From positions 19,095,650-19,159,649 of the forward strand of contig NC_079887.1 of NCBI RefSeq assembly GCF_029227915.1: a DNA stretch of 64,000 bases, written 5' to 3'. Position numbers and translations under genes: made by a program. The stretch's first letter is position 1. The number at the start of each line of letters is the position of its first letter. Under the pieces are notes generated by a model. That model searched no databases, was not told where the DNA came from, and worked only from the letters and a program-made list of their open reading frames with translations. This stretch comes from Hydractinia symbiolongicarpus. Taxonomy: Eukaryota; Cnidaria; Hydrozoa; Anthoathecata; Hydractiniidae. Positions 36,273 to 49,056 of the stretch are shown here, piece after piece.

Positions 36273-39180
36273 GATTAGACCAATGGTAACCTGCGCAGGC
36301 ACGTGGAATCACGTCATTTACGTGCAAGGCTTTTATTAAGCATAAAAAGGCCATATTAAGGTAGTTAGAGGCCTGTAAACGTAGTTGACGGTGTTAAAAG
36401 GGTATGCCGCAATGGAAAGCCATTTCGGACGTCGTAGTCCATTGAGAGTGAAAGGATTAGACCAATGGTAACCTGCGCAGTCACGTGGAACCACGTGAAT
36501 TACGTGTAAGGCCTTAATTAGGCGTCAAAATGCCACATTACCGTCTTTAGAGGCCCGTGCGCGTAGCTGACGGTGTTTTAAAGCCATGGCGCAACAAAAA
36601 ATCACTTGCGACGTCGAAGTTCATTGAGAGAGGAAGGATTAGACCAATATTAACCTGCGCAAGCACGTGGAACTACGTGATTTACGTGTAAGGTTTTTAT
36701 TAGGCATCAGAAGGCCATATTACACCGTTTAGAGGACCGTGCGCGTACTTAACGGTGTTTTAAAGCCGTGACGCAACGGAAAACCACTTGGGACGTCGTA
36801 GTCCATTGAGAGTGGAAGCATTAGACCAATGGTAACCTGCGCAGGCACGTGGAACTACGTGATTTACGTGTAAGGATTTTATTAGGCGTCAAAAGGCCAT
36901 ATTACGGCCTTTAGAAGTCTCTTAGCGTGGTTGACGGTGTTATAAAGCCATGGGGCAATGGAAAGACACTTCGGACGTCGTAGTCCATTAAGAGTGGAAG
37001 GATTAGAGCAATGGTAACCTGTGCAGGCACGTGGAGCAACGTGATTTACGTGTAAGGCCTTAATTAGGCGTTAAAATGCCACATTACCGTCTTTAGAGGC
37101 CCGTGCGCGTAGCTGACGCTGTTTTAAGGCCATGGCGCAACAAAAAATCACTTGGGACGTCGAAGTCCATTGAGAGAGGAAGGATTAAACCAATATTAAC
37201 CTGCGCAAGCACGTGGAACTACGTGATTTACGTGTAAGGCTTTTATTAGGCATCAAAATCCATATTACAGCGTTTGGAGTCCGGTGCGCTTATTTGACGG
37301 TGTCTTCAAGCTGTGACGCAACAAAAAACCACTTGGGACGTCGTAGTCCATTGAGAGTGGAAGGATTAGAGCAATGGTAACCTGCGCAGGCACGTGGAAC
37401 CACTTGATTTACGTGTAAGGCCTTTATTAGGCGTCAAAAGGCCACATTACACCCTTTAAAGGCCAATAAGCGCAGTTGACGGTGTTATAAAGCCATGGCG
37501 CAATGGAAAACGACTTCGGACGTCGTAGTCCATTGAGAGTGGAAGATGAAAGCAATGTTAATCTGCCCAGGCACGTGGAACCACGTGATTTACGTGAAAG
37601 GCCGTAATTAGGCGTCAAAATGCCACATTAACGTCTTTAGAGGCCCGTGCGCGTAGTTGACGGTGTTTTAAAGCCATGGCGCAACAGAAAATCACTTGGG
37701 ACGTCGAAGTCCATTGGGAGTGGAAAGATTAGACCAATGGTAACCTGCGCAGGCACGTGGAATCACGTCATTTACGTGCAAGGCTTTTATTAAGCATAAA
37801 AAGGCCATATTAAGGTAGTTAGAGGCCTGTAAACGTAGTTGACGGTGTTAAAAGGGTATGCCGCAATGGAAAGCCATTTCGGACGTCGTAGTCCATTGAG
37901 AGTGAAAGGATTAGACCAATGGTAACCTGCGCAGTCACGTGGAACCACGTGAATTACGTGTAAGGCCTTAATTAGGCGTCAAAATGCCACATTACCGTCT
38001 TTAGAGGCCCGTGCGCGTAGCTGACGGTGTTTTAAAGCCATGGCGCAACAAAAAATCACTTGCGACGTCGAAGTTCATTGAGAGAGGAAGGATTAGACCA
38101 ATATTAACCTGCGCAAGCACGTGGAACTACGTGATTTACGTGTAAGGTTTTTATTAGGCATCAGAAGGCCATATTACACCGTTTAGAGGACCGTGCGCGT
38201 ACTTAACGGTGTTTTAAAGCCGTGACGCAACGGAAAACCACTTGGGACGTCGTAGTCCATTGAGAGTGGAAGCATTAGACCAATGGTAACCTGCGCAGGC
38301 ACGTGGAACTACGTGATTTACGTGTAAGGATTTTATTAGGCGTCAAAAGGCCATATTACGGCCTTTAGAAGTCTCTTAGCGTGGTTGACGGTGTTATAAA
38401 GCCATGGGGCAATGGAAAGACACTTCGGACGTCGTAGTCCATTAAGAGTGGAAGGATTAGAGCAATGGTAACCTGTGCAGGCACGTGGAGCAACGTGATT
38501 TACGTGTAAGGCCTTAATTAGGCGTTAAAATGCCACATTACCGTCTTTAGAGGCCCGTGCGCGTAGCTGACGCTGTTTTAAGGCCATGGCGCAACAAAAA
38601 ATCACTTGGGACGTCGAAGTCCATTGAGAGAGGAAGGATTAAACCAATATTAACCTGCGCAAGCACGTGGAACTACGTGATTTACGTGTAAGGCTTTTAT
38701 TAGGCATCAAAATCCATATTACAGCGTTTGGAGTCCGGTGCGCTTATTTGACGGTGTCTTCAAGCTGTGACGCAACAAAAAACCACTTGGGACGTCGTAG
38801 TCCATTGAGAGTGGAAGGATTAGAGCAATGGTAACCTGCGCAGGCACGTGGAACCACTTGATTTACGTGTAAGGCCTTTATTAGGCGTCAAAAGGCCACA
38901 TTACACCCTTTAAAGGCCAATAAGCGCAGTTGACGGTGTTATAAAGCCATGGCGCAATGGAAAACGACTTCGGACGTCGTAGTCCATTGAGAGTGGAAGA
39001 TGAAAGCAATGTTAATCTGCCCAGGCACGTGGAACCACGTGATTTACGTGAAAGGCCGTAATTAGGCGTCAAAATGCCACATTAACGTCTTTAGAGGCCC
39101 GTGCGCGTAGTTGACGGTGTTTTAAAGCCATGGCGCAACAGAAAATCACTTGGGACGTCGAAGTCCATTGGGAGTGGAAA
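36273..39180. repeat. 1454-bp tandem duplication (8 monomers minus 2 bp), recent
   Basis: Copy 1 is about 36273-37726 and copy 2 about 37727-39180. Both carry the rare CACTTGCGACG, AAGTTCATTG, TTTTAAGGCC and the 1-bp-shortened GGAAGATGAAAGC. I found no difference where I compared. The left edge lies in the shared stretch AGATTAGACCAATGGTAA, since upstream the copies read GAGAGTAAAA against GGGAGTGGAA. The unit joins a Y-derived tract to an X-derived tract, so it duplicated after those were already juxtaposed. Confidence 0.88.
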
Positions 39181-41265
39181 GATTAGACCAATGGTAATCT
39201 GCGCAGGCACGTGGAACCACTTGATTTACGTGAAAGGACTTTATTAGGCGTCAAAAGGCCATATTACGGCATTTAGAAGTCTCTTTGCGTGGTTGACGGT
39301 GTTATAAAGCCATGGGGCAATGGAAAGACACTTCGGACGTCGTAGTCCATTAAGAGTGGAAGGATTAGAGCAATGGTAACCTGCGCAGGCACGTGGAGCA
39401 ACGTGATTTACGTGTAAGGCCTTTGTTAGAAGTCAAAAGGCCATATTACGGTCGTTCCAGGCTTGTTAGCGTAGTTGACGGTGTTATTACGCCATGGCGC
39501 AATGGAAAACGACTTGGAACGTCTTAGGCCATTGACAACAGAAGGATTAGACCAATGATAACCTGCGCAGTCACGTGGAACCACGTGATTTACGTGTAAG
39601 GCCTTAATTAGGCGTTAAAATGCCACATTACCGTCTTTAGAGGCCCGTGCGCGTAAATGACGCTGTTTTAAAGCCATGGCGCAACAAAAAATCACTTGGG
39701 ACATCGAAGTCCATTGAGAGAGGAAGGATTAAACCAATATTAACCTGCGCAAGCACGTGGAACTACGTGATTTACGTGTAAGGCTTTTATTAGGCATCAA
39801 AATCCATATTACAGCGTTTGGAGTCCGGTGCGCTTATTTGACGGTGTCTTCAAGCTGTGACGCAACAAAAAACCACTTGGGACGTCGTAGTCCATTGAGA
39901 GTGGAAGGATTAGAGCAATGGTAACCTGCGCAGGCACGTGGAACCACTTGATTTACGTGTAAGGCCTTTATTAGGCGTCAAAAGGCCACATTACACCCTT
40001 TAAAGGCCAATAAGCGCAGTTGACGGTGTTATAAAGCCATGGCGCAATGGAAAACGACTTCGGACGTCGTAGTCCATTGAGAGTGGAAGGATGAAAGCAA
40101 TGTTAATCTGCCCAGGCACGTGGAACCACGTGATTTACGTGAAAGGCCGTAATTAGGCGTCAAAATGCCACATTAACGTCTTTAGAGGCCCGTGCGCGTA
40201 GTTGACGGTGTTTTAAAGCCATGGCGCAACAGAAAATCACTTGGGACGTCGAAGTCCATTGGGAGTGGAAAGATTAGACCAATGGTAATCTGCGCAGGCA
40301 CGTGGAACCACTTGATTTACGTGAAAGGACTTTATTAGGCGTCAAAAGGCCATATTACGGCCTTTAGAGGTCTCTTAGCGTGGTTGACGGTGTTATAAAG
40401 CCATGGGGCAATGGAAAGCCACTTCGGACGTAGTAGTCCATTAAGAGTGGAAGGATTAGAGCAATGGTAATCTGCGCAGGCACGTGGAGCAACGTGATTT
40501 ACCTGTAAGGCCTTTGTTACAAGTCAAAAGGCCATATTACGGTCGTTCGAGGCTTGTTAGCGTAGTTGACGGTGTTATTACGCCATGGCGCAATGGAAAA
40601 CGACTTGGAACGTCTTAGGCCATTGACAACAGAAGGATTAGACCAATGGTAACCTGCGCAGTCACGTGAAACCACGTGATTTACGTGTAAGACATTAATT
40701 AGGCGTCAAAATGCCACATTACCGTCTTTAGAGGCCCGTGCGCGTAGCTGACGGTGTTTTAAAGCCATGGCGCAACAAAAAATCACTTGGGACGTCGAAG
40801 TCCATTGAGAGAGGAAGGATTAGACCAATATTAACCTGCGCAAGCACGTGGAACTACGTGATTTACGTGTAAGGCTTTTACTAGGCATCAGAAGGCCATA
40901 TTACACCGTTTAGAGGACCGTGCGCGTACTTAACGGTGTTTTAAAGCTGTGACGAAACGGAAAACAACTTGGGACGTCGTAGTCCATTGAGAGTGGAAGG
41001 ATTAGACCAATATTAACCTGCGCAAGCACGTGGAACTACGTGATTTACGTGTAAGGCTTTTATTAGGCATCAAAATCCATATTACAGCGTTTGGAGTCCG
41101 GTGCGCTTATTTGACGGTGTCTTCAAGCTGTGACGCAACAAAAAACCACTTGGGACGTCGTAGTCCATTGAGAGTGGAAGGATTAGAGCAATGGTAAACT
41201 GCGCAGGCACGTGGAACCACTTGATTTACGTGTAAGGCCTTTATTAGGCGTCAAAAGGCCACATT

Positions 41266-41277
41266 ACACAACAAACG
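41266..41277. other. Out-of-register deletion junction, first copy
   Basis: After CCACATTACAC the sequence goes to AACAAACGACTTGG instead of continuing CCTTTAAAGG. Compared with the intact version near 42430-42500, 57 bases are missing and 4 bases (AACA) sit at the join, a net loss of 53 bp. Three of the inserted bases could be templated by the GCAACAAA stretch common in B and G monomers. The join is unlike the in-register exchanges elsewhere. Confidence 0.8.
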
Positions 41278-41940
41278 ACTTGGAACGTCTTAGGCCATTG
41301 ACAACAGAAGGATTAGACCAATGGTAACCTGCGCAGTCACGTGGAACCACGTGATTTACGTGTAAGGCCTTAATTAGGCGTTAAAATGCCACATTACCGT
41401 CTTTAGAGGCCCGTGCGCGTAGCTGACGCTGTTTTAAAGCCATGGCGCAACAAAAAAACACTTTGGACGTCGAAGTCCATTGAGAGAGGAAGGATTAGAC
41501 CAATATTAACCTGCGCAAGCACGTGGAACTACGTGATTTACGTGTAAGGCTTTTACTAGGCATCAGAAGGCCATATTACACCGTTTAGAGGACCGTGCGC
41601 GTACTTAACGGTGTTTTAAAGCTGTGACGAAACGGAAAACAACTTGGGACGTCGTAGTCCATTGAGAGTGGAAGGATTAGACCAATATTAACCTGCGCAA
41701 GCACGTGGAACTACGTGATTTACGTGTAAGGCTTTTATTAGGCATCAAAATCCATATTACAGCGTTTGGAGACCGGTGCGCTTATTTGACGGTGTCTTCA
41801 AGCTGTGACGCAACAAAAAACCACTTGGGACGTCGTAGTCCATTGAGAGTGGAAGGATTAGAGCAATGGTAACCTGCGCAGGCACGTGGAACCACTTGAT
41901 TTACGTGTAAGGCCTTTATTAGGCGTCAAAAGGCCACATT

Positions 41941-41952
41941 ACACAACAAACG
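41941..41952. other. Out-of-register deletion junction, second copy
   Basis: The same ACACAACAAACG join as at 41266, exactly 675 bp later, carried along by tandem duplication. To the right of this junction the sequence is collinear with 10222 onward (block Z). Confidence 0.8.
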
Positions 41953-44115
41953 ACTTGGAACGTCTTAGGCCATTGACAACAGAAGGATTAGACCAATGGT
42001 AACCTGCGCAGTCACGTGGAACCACGTGATTTACGTGTAAGGCCTTAATTAGGCGTTAAAATGCCACATTACCGTCTTTAGAGGCCCGTGCGCGTAGCTG
42101 ACGCTGTTTTAAAGCCATGGCGCAACAAAAAAACACTTTGGACGTCGAAGTCCATTGAGAGAGGAAGGATTAGACCAATATTAACCTGCGCAAGCACGTG
42201 GAACTACGTGATTTACGTGTAAGGCTTTTATTAGGCATCAAAATCCATATTACAGCGTTTGGAGTCCGGTGCGCTTATTTGACGGTGTCTTCAAGCTGTG
42301 ACGCAACAAAAAACCACTTGGGACGTCGTAGTCCATTGAGAGTGGAAGGATTAGAGCAATGGTAACCTGCGCAGGCACGTGGAACCACTTGATTTACGTG
42401 TAAGGCCTTTATTAGGCGTCAAAAGGCCACATTACACCCTTTAAAGGCCAATAAGCGCAGTTGACGGTGTTATAAAGCCATGGCGCAATGGAAAACGACT
42501 TCGGACGTCGTAGTCCATTGAGAGTGGAAGGATGAAAGCAATGTTAATCTGCCCAGGCACGTGGAACCACGTGATTTACGTGAAAGGCCGTAATTAGGCG
42601 TCAAAATGCCACATTAACGTCTTTAGAGACCCGTGCGCGTAGTTGACGGTGTTTTAAAGCCATGGCGCAACAGAAAATCACTTGGGACGTCGAAGTCCAT
42701 TGGGAGTGGAAAGATTAGACCAATGGTAATCTGCGCAGGCACGTGGAACCACTTGATTTACGTGAAAGGCCTTTGTTAGAAGTCAAAAGGCCTTATTACG
42801 GTCGTTCGAGGCTTGTTAGCGTAGTTGACGGTCTTATTACGCCATGGCGCAATGGAAAACGACTTTGAACGTCTTATGCCATTGACAACAGAAGGATTAG
42901 ACCAATGGTAATCTGCGCAGTCACGTGAAACCACGTGATTTACGTGTAAGGCCTTAATTAGGCGTCAAAATGCCACATTACCGTCTTTAGAGGCCCGTGC
43001 GCGTAGCTGACGGTGTTTTAAAGCCATGGCGCAACAAAAAATCACTTGGGACGTCGAAGTCCATTGAGAGAAGAAGGATTAGACCAATATTAACCTGCGC
43101 AAGCACGTGGAACTACGTGATTTACGTGAAAGGCCTTTATTAGGCGTCAAAAGGCCATATTACGGCCTTTAGAAGTCTCTTTGCGTGGTTGACGGTGTTA
43201 TAAAGCCATGGGCAATGGAAAGACACTTCGGACGTCGTAGTCCATTAAGAGTGGAAGGATTAGAGCAATGGTAACCTGCGCAGGCACGTGGAGCAACGTG
43301 ATTTACGTGTAAGGCCTTTGTTAGAAGTCAAAAGGCAATATTACGGTCGTTCCGGGCTTGTTAGCGTAGTTGACGGTGTTATTACGGCATGGCGCAATGG
43401 AAAACGACTTGGAACGTCTTAGGCCATTGACAACAGAAGGATTAGACCATTGGTAACCTGCGCAGTCACGTGAAACCACGTGATTTACGTGTAAGGCCTT
43501 AATTAGGCGTCAAAATGCCACATTACGGTCTTTAGAGGCCCTTGCGCGTAGCTGACGGTGTTTTTAAGCCATGGCGCAACAAAAAATCACTTGGGACGTC
43601 GAAGTCCTTTGAGAGAGGAAGGATTAGACCAATAATAACCTGCGCAAGCACGTGGAACCACTTGATTTACGTGTAAGGCCTTTATTAGGCACCAAAATGC
43701 CATATTACAGCGTTTGGAGGCCCGTGCGCGTATTTGACGGTGTCTTCAAGCTGTGACGCAACGAAAAACCACTTGGGACGTCGTAGTCCATTGAGAGTGG
43801 AGGGATTAGACCAATGGTAACCTGCGCAGGCACGTGGAACCACTTGATTTACGTGAAAGGCCTTTGTTAGGCGTCAAAAGGCCATATTACGGCATTTAGA
43901 AGTCTCTTTGCGTGGTTGACGGTGTTATAAAGCCATGAGGCAATGGAAAGACACTTCGGACGTCGTAGTCCATTAAGAGTGGAAGGATTAGAGCAATGGT
44001 AACCTGCGCAGGCACGTGGAGCAACGTGATTTACGTGTAAGGCCTTTGTTAGAAGTCAAAAGGCCATATTACGGTCGTTCCAGGCTTGTTAGCGTAGTTG
44101 ACGGTGTTATTACGC

Positions 44116-47100
44116 CATGGCGCAATGGAAAACGACTTGGAACGTCTTAGGCCATTGACAACAGAAGGATTAGACCAATGGTAACCTGCGCAGTCACGTG
44201 GAACCACGTGATTTACGTGTAAGGCCTTAATTAGGCGTTAAAATGCCACATTACCGTCTTTAGAGGCCCGTGCGCGTAGCTGACGCTGTTTTAAGGCCAT
44301 GGCGCAACAAAAAATCACTTGGGACGTCGAAGTCCATTGAGAGAGGAAGGATTAAACCAATATTAACCTGCGCAAGCACGTGGAACTACGTGATTTACGT
44401 GTAAGGCTTTTATTAGGCATCAAAATCCATATTACAGCGTTTGGAGTCCGGTGCGCTTATTTGACGGTGTTTTAAAGCTGTGACGCAACAAAAAACCACT
44501 TGGGACGTCGTAGTCCATTGAGAGTGGAAGGATTAGAGCAATGGTAACCTGCGCAGGCACGTGGAACCACTTGATTTACGTGTAAGGCCTTTATTAGGCG
44601 TCAAAAGGCCACATTACACCCTTTAAAGGCCAATAAGCGCAGTTGACGGTGTTATAAAGCCATGGCGCAATGGAAAACGACTTCGGACGTCGTAGTCCAT
44701 TGAGAGTGGAAGGATGAAAGCAATGTTAATCTGCCCAGGCACGTGGAACCACGTGATTTACGTGAAAGGCCGTAATTAGGCGTCAAAATGCCACATTAAC
44801 GTCTTTAGAGGCCCGTGCGCGTAGTTGACGGTGTTTTAAAGCCATGGCGCAACAGAAAATCACTTGGGACGTCGAAGTCCATTGCGAGTGGAAAGATTAG
44901 ACCAATGGTAATCTGCGCAGGCACGTGGAACCACTTGATTTACGTGAAAGGACTTTATTAGGCGTCAAAAGGCCATATTACGGCCTTTAGAGGTCTCTTA
45001 GCGTGGTTGACGGTGTTATAAAGCCATGGGGCAATGGAAAGCCACTTCGGACGTAGTAGTCCATTAAGAGTGGAAGGATTAGAGCAATGGTAACCTGCGC
45101 AGGCACGTGGAGCAACGTGATTTACCTGTAAGGCCTTTGTTAGAAGTCAAAAGGCCATATTACGGTCGTTCGAGGCTTGTTAGCGTAGTTGACGGTGTTA
45201 TTACGCCATGGCGCAATGGAAAACGACTTGGAACGTCTTAGGCCATTGACAACAGAAGGATTAGACCAATGGTAACCTGCGCAGTCACGTGAAACCACGT
45301 GATTTACGTGTAAGACCTTAATTAGGCGTCAAAATGCCACATTACCGTCTTTAGAGGCCCGTGCGCGTAGCTGACGGTGTTTTAAAGCCATGGCGCAACA
45401 AAAAATCACTTGGGACGTCGAAGTCCATTGAGAGAGGAAGGATTAGACCAATATTAACCTGCGCAAGCACGTGGAACTACGTGATTTACGTGTAAGGCTT
45501 TTACTAGGCATCAGAAGGCCATATTACACCGTTTAGAGGACCGTGCGCGTACTTAACGGTGTTTTAAAGCTGTGACGAAACGGAAAACAACTTGGGACGT
45601 CGTAGTCCATTGAGAGTGGAAGGATTAGACCAATATTAACCTGCGCAAGCACGTGGAACTACGTGATTTACGTGTAAGGCTTTTATTAGGCATCAAAATC
45701 CATATTACATCGTTTGGAGTCCGGTGCGCTTATTTGACGGTGTCTTCAAGCTGTGACGCAACAAAAAACCACTTGGGACGTCGTAGTCCATTGAGAGTGG
45801 AAGGATTAGAGCAATGGTAACCTGCGCAGGCACGTGGAACCACTTGATTTACGTGTAAGGCCTTTATTAGGCGTCAAAAGGCCACATTACACCCTTTAAA
45901 GGCCAATAAGCGCAGTTGACGGTGTTATAAAGCCATGGCGCAATGGAAAACGACTTCGGACGTCGTAGTCCATTGAGAGTGGAAGGATGAAAGCAATGGT
46001 AACCTGCGCAGGCACGTGGAACCACGTGATTTACGTGTAAGGCCTTAATTATGCGTCGAAATGCCACATTACCGTCTTTAGAGGCCGGTGCGCGTAGGTG
46101 ACGGTGTTTTAAAGCCATGGCGCAACAGAAAATCACTTTGGACGTCGAAGTCCATTGAGAGTGGAAAGATTAGACCAATGGTAATCTGCGCAGGCACGTG
46201 GAACCACTTGATTTACGTGAAAGGACTTTATTAGGCGTCAAAAAGCCATATTACGGCCTTTAGAGGTTTCTTAGCGTGGTTGACGGTGTTATAAAGCCAT
46301 GCGGGAATGGAAAGCCACTTTGGACGTCGTAGTCCATTAAGAGCGGAAGGAGTAGAGCAATGGTAACCTGCGCAAGCACGTGGAACTACTTGATTTACGT
46401 GTAAGGCCTGTATTAGGCGTCAAAATGCCAAATTAACGTCTTTAGAGGCCCGTGCGCGTAGCTGACGGTGTTTTAAAGACGTGGCGCAACAGAAAATCAC
46501 TTGGGACGCCGAAGTCCATTGAGACTGGAAAGATTAGACCAATATTAGCTTGCGCAAGCACGTGGAACTACGTGATTTACGTGTAAGGCTGTTATTAGGC
46601 ATCAAAAGGCCATATTGCAGCGTTTAGAGGCCCGTGCGCGTAGTTGACAGTGTTTTAAAGCCGTGACGCAACGGAAAACCACGTGGGACGTCGTAGTCCA
46701 TTGAGAGTGGTAGGATTAGACCAATGGTAACCTGCGCAGGCACGTGGAACCACGTCATTTACGTGCAAGGCTTTTATTAAGCATCAAAAGGCCATATTAC
46801 AGTAGTTAGAGGCCTGTACACGTAGTTGACGGTGTTAAAAGGGTATGCCGCAATGGAAAGCCACTTCGGACGTCGTAGTCCATTAAGAGTGGAAGGATTA
46901 GAGCAATGGTAACCTGCGCAGGCACGTGGAGCAACGTGATTTACGTGTAAGGCCTTTGTTAGAAGTCAAAAGGCCATATTACGGTCGTTCCAGGCTTGTT
47001 AGCGTAGTTGACGGTGTTATTACGCCATGGCGCAATGGAAAACGACTTGGAACGTCTTAGGCCATTGACAACAGAAGGATTAGACCAATGGTAACCTGCG

Positions 47101-49056
47101 CAGTCACGTGGAACCACGTGATTTACGTGTAAGGCCTTAATTAGGCGTCAAAATGCCACATTACCATCTTTAGAGGCCCGTGCGCGTAGCTGACGCTGTT
47201 TTAAAGCCATGGCGCAACAAAAAATCACTTGGGACGTCGAAGTCCATTGAGAGAGGAAGGATTAGACCAATATTAACCTGCGCAAGCACGTGGAACTACG
47301 TGATTTACGTGTAAGGCTTTTATTAGGCATCAAAATCCATATTACAGCGTTTGGAGTCCGGTGCGCTTATTTGACGGTGTCTTCAAGCTGTGACGCAACA
47401 AAAAACCACTTGGGACGTCGTAGTCCATTGAGAGTGGAAGGATTAGAGCAATGGTAACCTGCGCAGGCACGTGGAACCACTTGATTTACGTGTAAGGCCT
47501 TTATTAGGCGTCAAAAGGCCACATTATACCCTTTAAAAGCCAATAAGCGCAGTTGACGGTGTTATAAAGCCATGGCGCAATGGAAAACGACTTCGGACGT
47601 CGTAGTCCATTGAGAGTGGAAGGATGAAAGCAATGTTAATCTGCCCAGGCACGTGGAACCACGTGATTTACGTGAAAGGCCGTAATTAGGCGTCAAAATG
47701 CCACATTAACGTCTTTAGAGGCCCGTGCACGTAGTTGACGGTGTTTTAAAGCCATGGCGCAACAGAAAATCACTTGGGACGACGAAGTCCATTGAGAGTG
47801 GAAAGATTAGACCAATGGTAATCTGCGCAGGCACGTGGAACCACTTGATTTACGTGAAAGGACTTTTTTAGGCGTCAAAAGGCCATATTACGGCCTTTAG
47901 AGGTCTCTTAGCGTGGTTGACGGTGTTATAAAGCCCTGGGGCAATGGAAAGCCACTTCGGACGTCGTAGTCCGTTAAGAGTGGAAGGAATAGAGCAATGG
48001 TAACCTGTGCAAGCACATGGAACCACTTGATTTACGTGTAAGGCTTTTATTAGGCATCAAAAGGCCATATTGCAGCGTTTAGAGGCCCGTGCGCGTAGTT
48101 GACAGTGTTTTAAAGCCGTGACGCAACGGAAAACCACGTGGGACGTCGTAGTCCATTGAGAGTGGAAAGATTAGACCAATGGTAACCTGCGCATGCCCGT
48201 GGAACCACGTCATTTACGTGCAAGGCTTTTATTAAGCATCAAAAGGCCATATTACAGTAGTTAGAGGCCTGTACACGTAGTTGACGGTGTTAAAAGGGTA
48301 TGCCGCAATGGAAAGCCACTTCGGACGTCGCATTCCATTGAGAGTGGATGGATTAGACCAATGGTAACCTACGCAGGAGCGTGGAGCCACTTGATTTACG
48401 TGTAAGGCCTTTGTTAGAAGTCAAAAGGCCTTATTACGGTCGTTCGAGGCTTGTTAGCGTAGTTGACGGTCTTATTACGCCATGGCGCAATGGAAAACGA
48501 CTTTGAACGTCTTATGCCATTGACAACAGAAGGATTAGACCAATGGTAATCTGCGCAGTCACGTGAAACCACGTGATTTACGTGTAAGGCCTTAATTAGG
48601 CGTCAAAATGCCACATTACCGTCTTTAGAGGCCCGTGCGCGTAGCTGACGGTGTTTTAAAGCCATGGCGCAACAAAAAATCACTTGGGACGTCGAAGTCC
48701 ATTGAGAGAAGAAGGATTAGACCAATATTAACCTGCGCAAGCACGTGGAACTACGTGATTTATGTGTAAGGCTTTTATTAGGCATCAGAAGGCCATATTA
48801 CACCGTTTAGAGGACCGTGCGCGTACTTAACGGTGTTTTAAAGCCGTGACGCAACGGAAAACCACTTGGGACGTCGTAGTCCATTGACAACAGAAGGATT
48901 AGACCAATGGTAACCTGCGCAGTCACGTGGAACCACGTGATTTACGTGTAAGGCCTTAATTAGGCGTCAAAATGCCACATTACCGTCTTTAGAGGCCCGT
49001 GCGCGTAGCTGACGGTGTTTTAAAGCCATGGCGCAACAAAAAATCACTTGGGACAT
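44116..49056. repeat. Block X copy, second occurrence
   Basis: Collinear with 14570-20238 (offset 29546, then 28818 after the extra 728 bp in the other copy). It begins within a type A monomer, where TTACGCC here opposes TTACGGC there, and ends at GACATCGTAG near 49056. Its right half (from 46411) is also the start of the 11.8-kb tandem unit. Confidence 0.78.

Larger units (their letters stand above)
40793..42142. repeat. 675-bp tandem duplication that is not a whole number of monomers
   Basis: Two copies, about 40793-41467 and 41468-42142, each contain three intact monomers and one monomer shortened by 53 bp (675 = 4 x 182 - 53). Both contain the same aberrant junction (41270 and 41945) and share TTTTACTAGGCATCAG and GACGAAACGG. 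At least two substitutions separate them: GGTAAACTG near 41196 against GGTAACCTG, and GGAGTCCGG against GGAGACCGG near 41772. The deletion therefore preceded the duplication. Confidence 0.85.

Noticed and set aside
41266-41277. Transposon insertion or excision footprint at the AACA join
   Set aside because: There is no target-site duplication or inserted element, only a net loss with four extra bases; an end-joining deletion is simpler.
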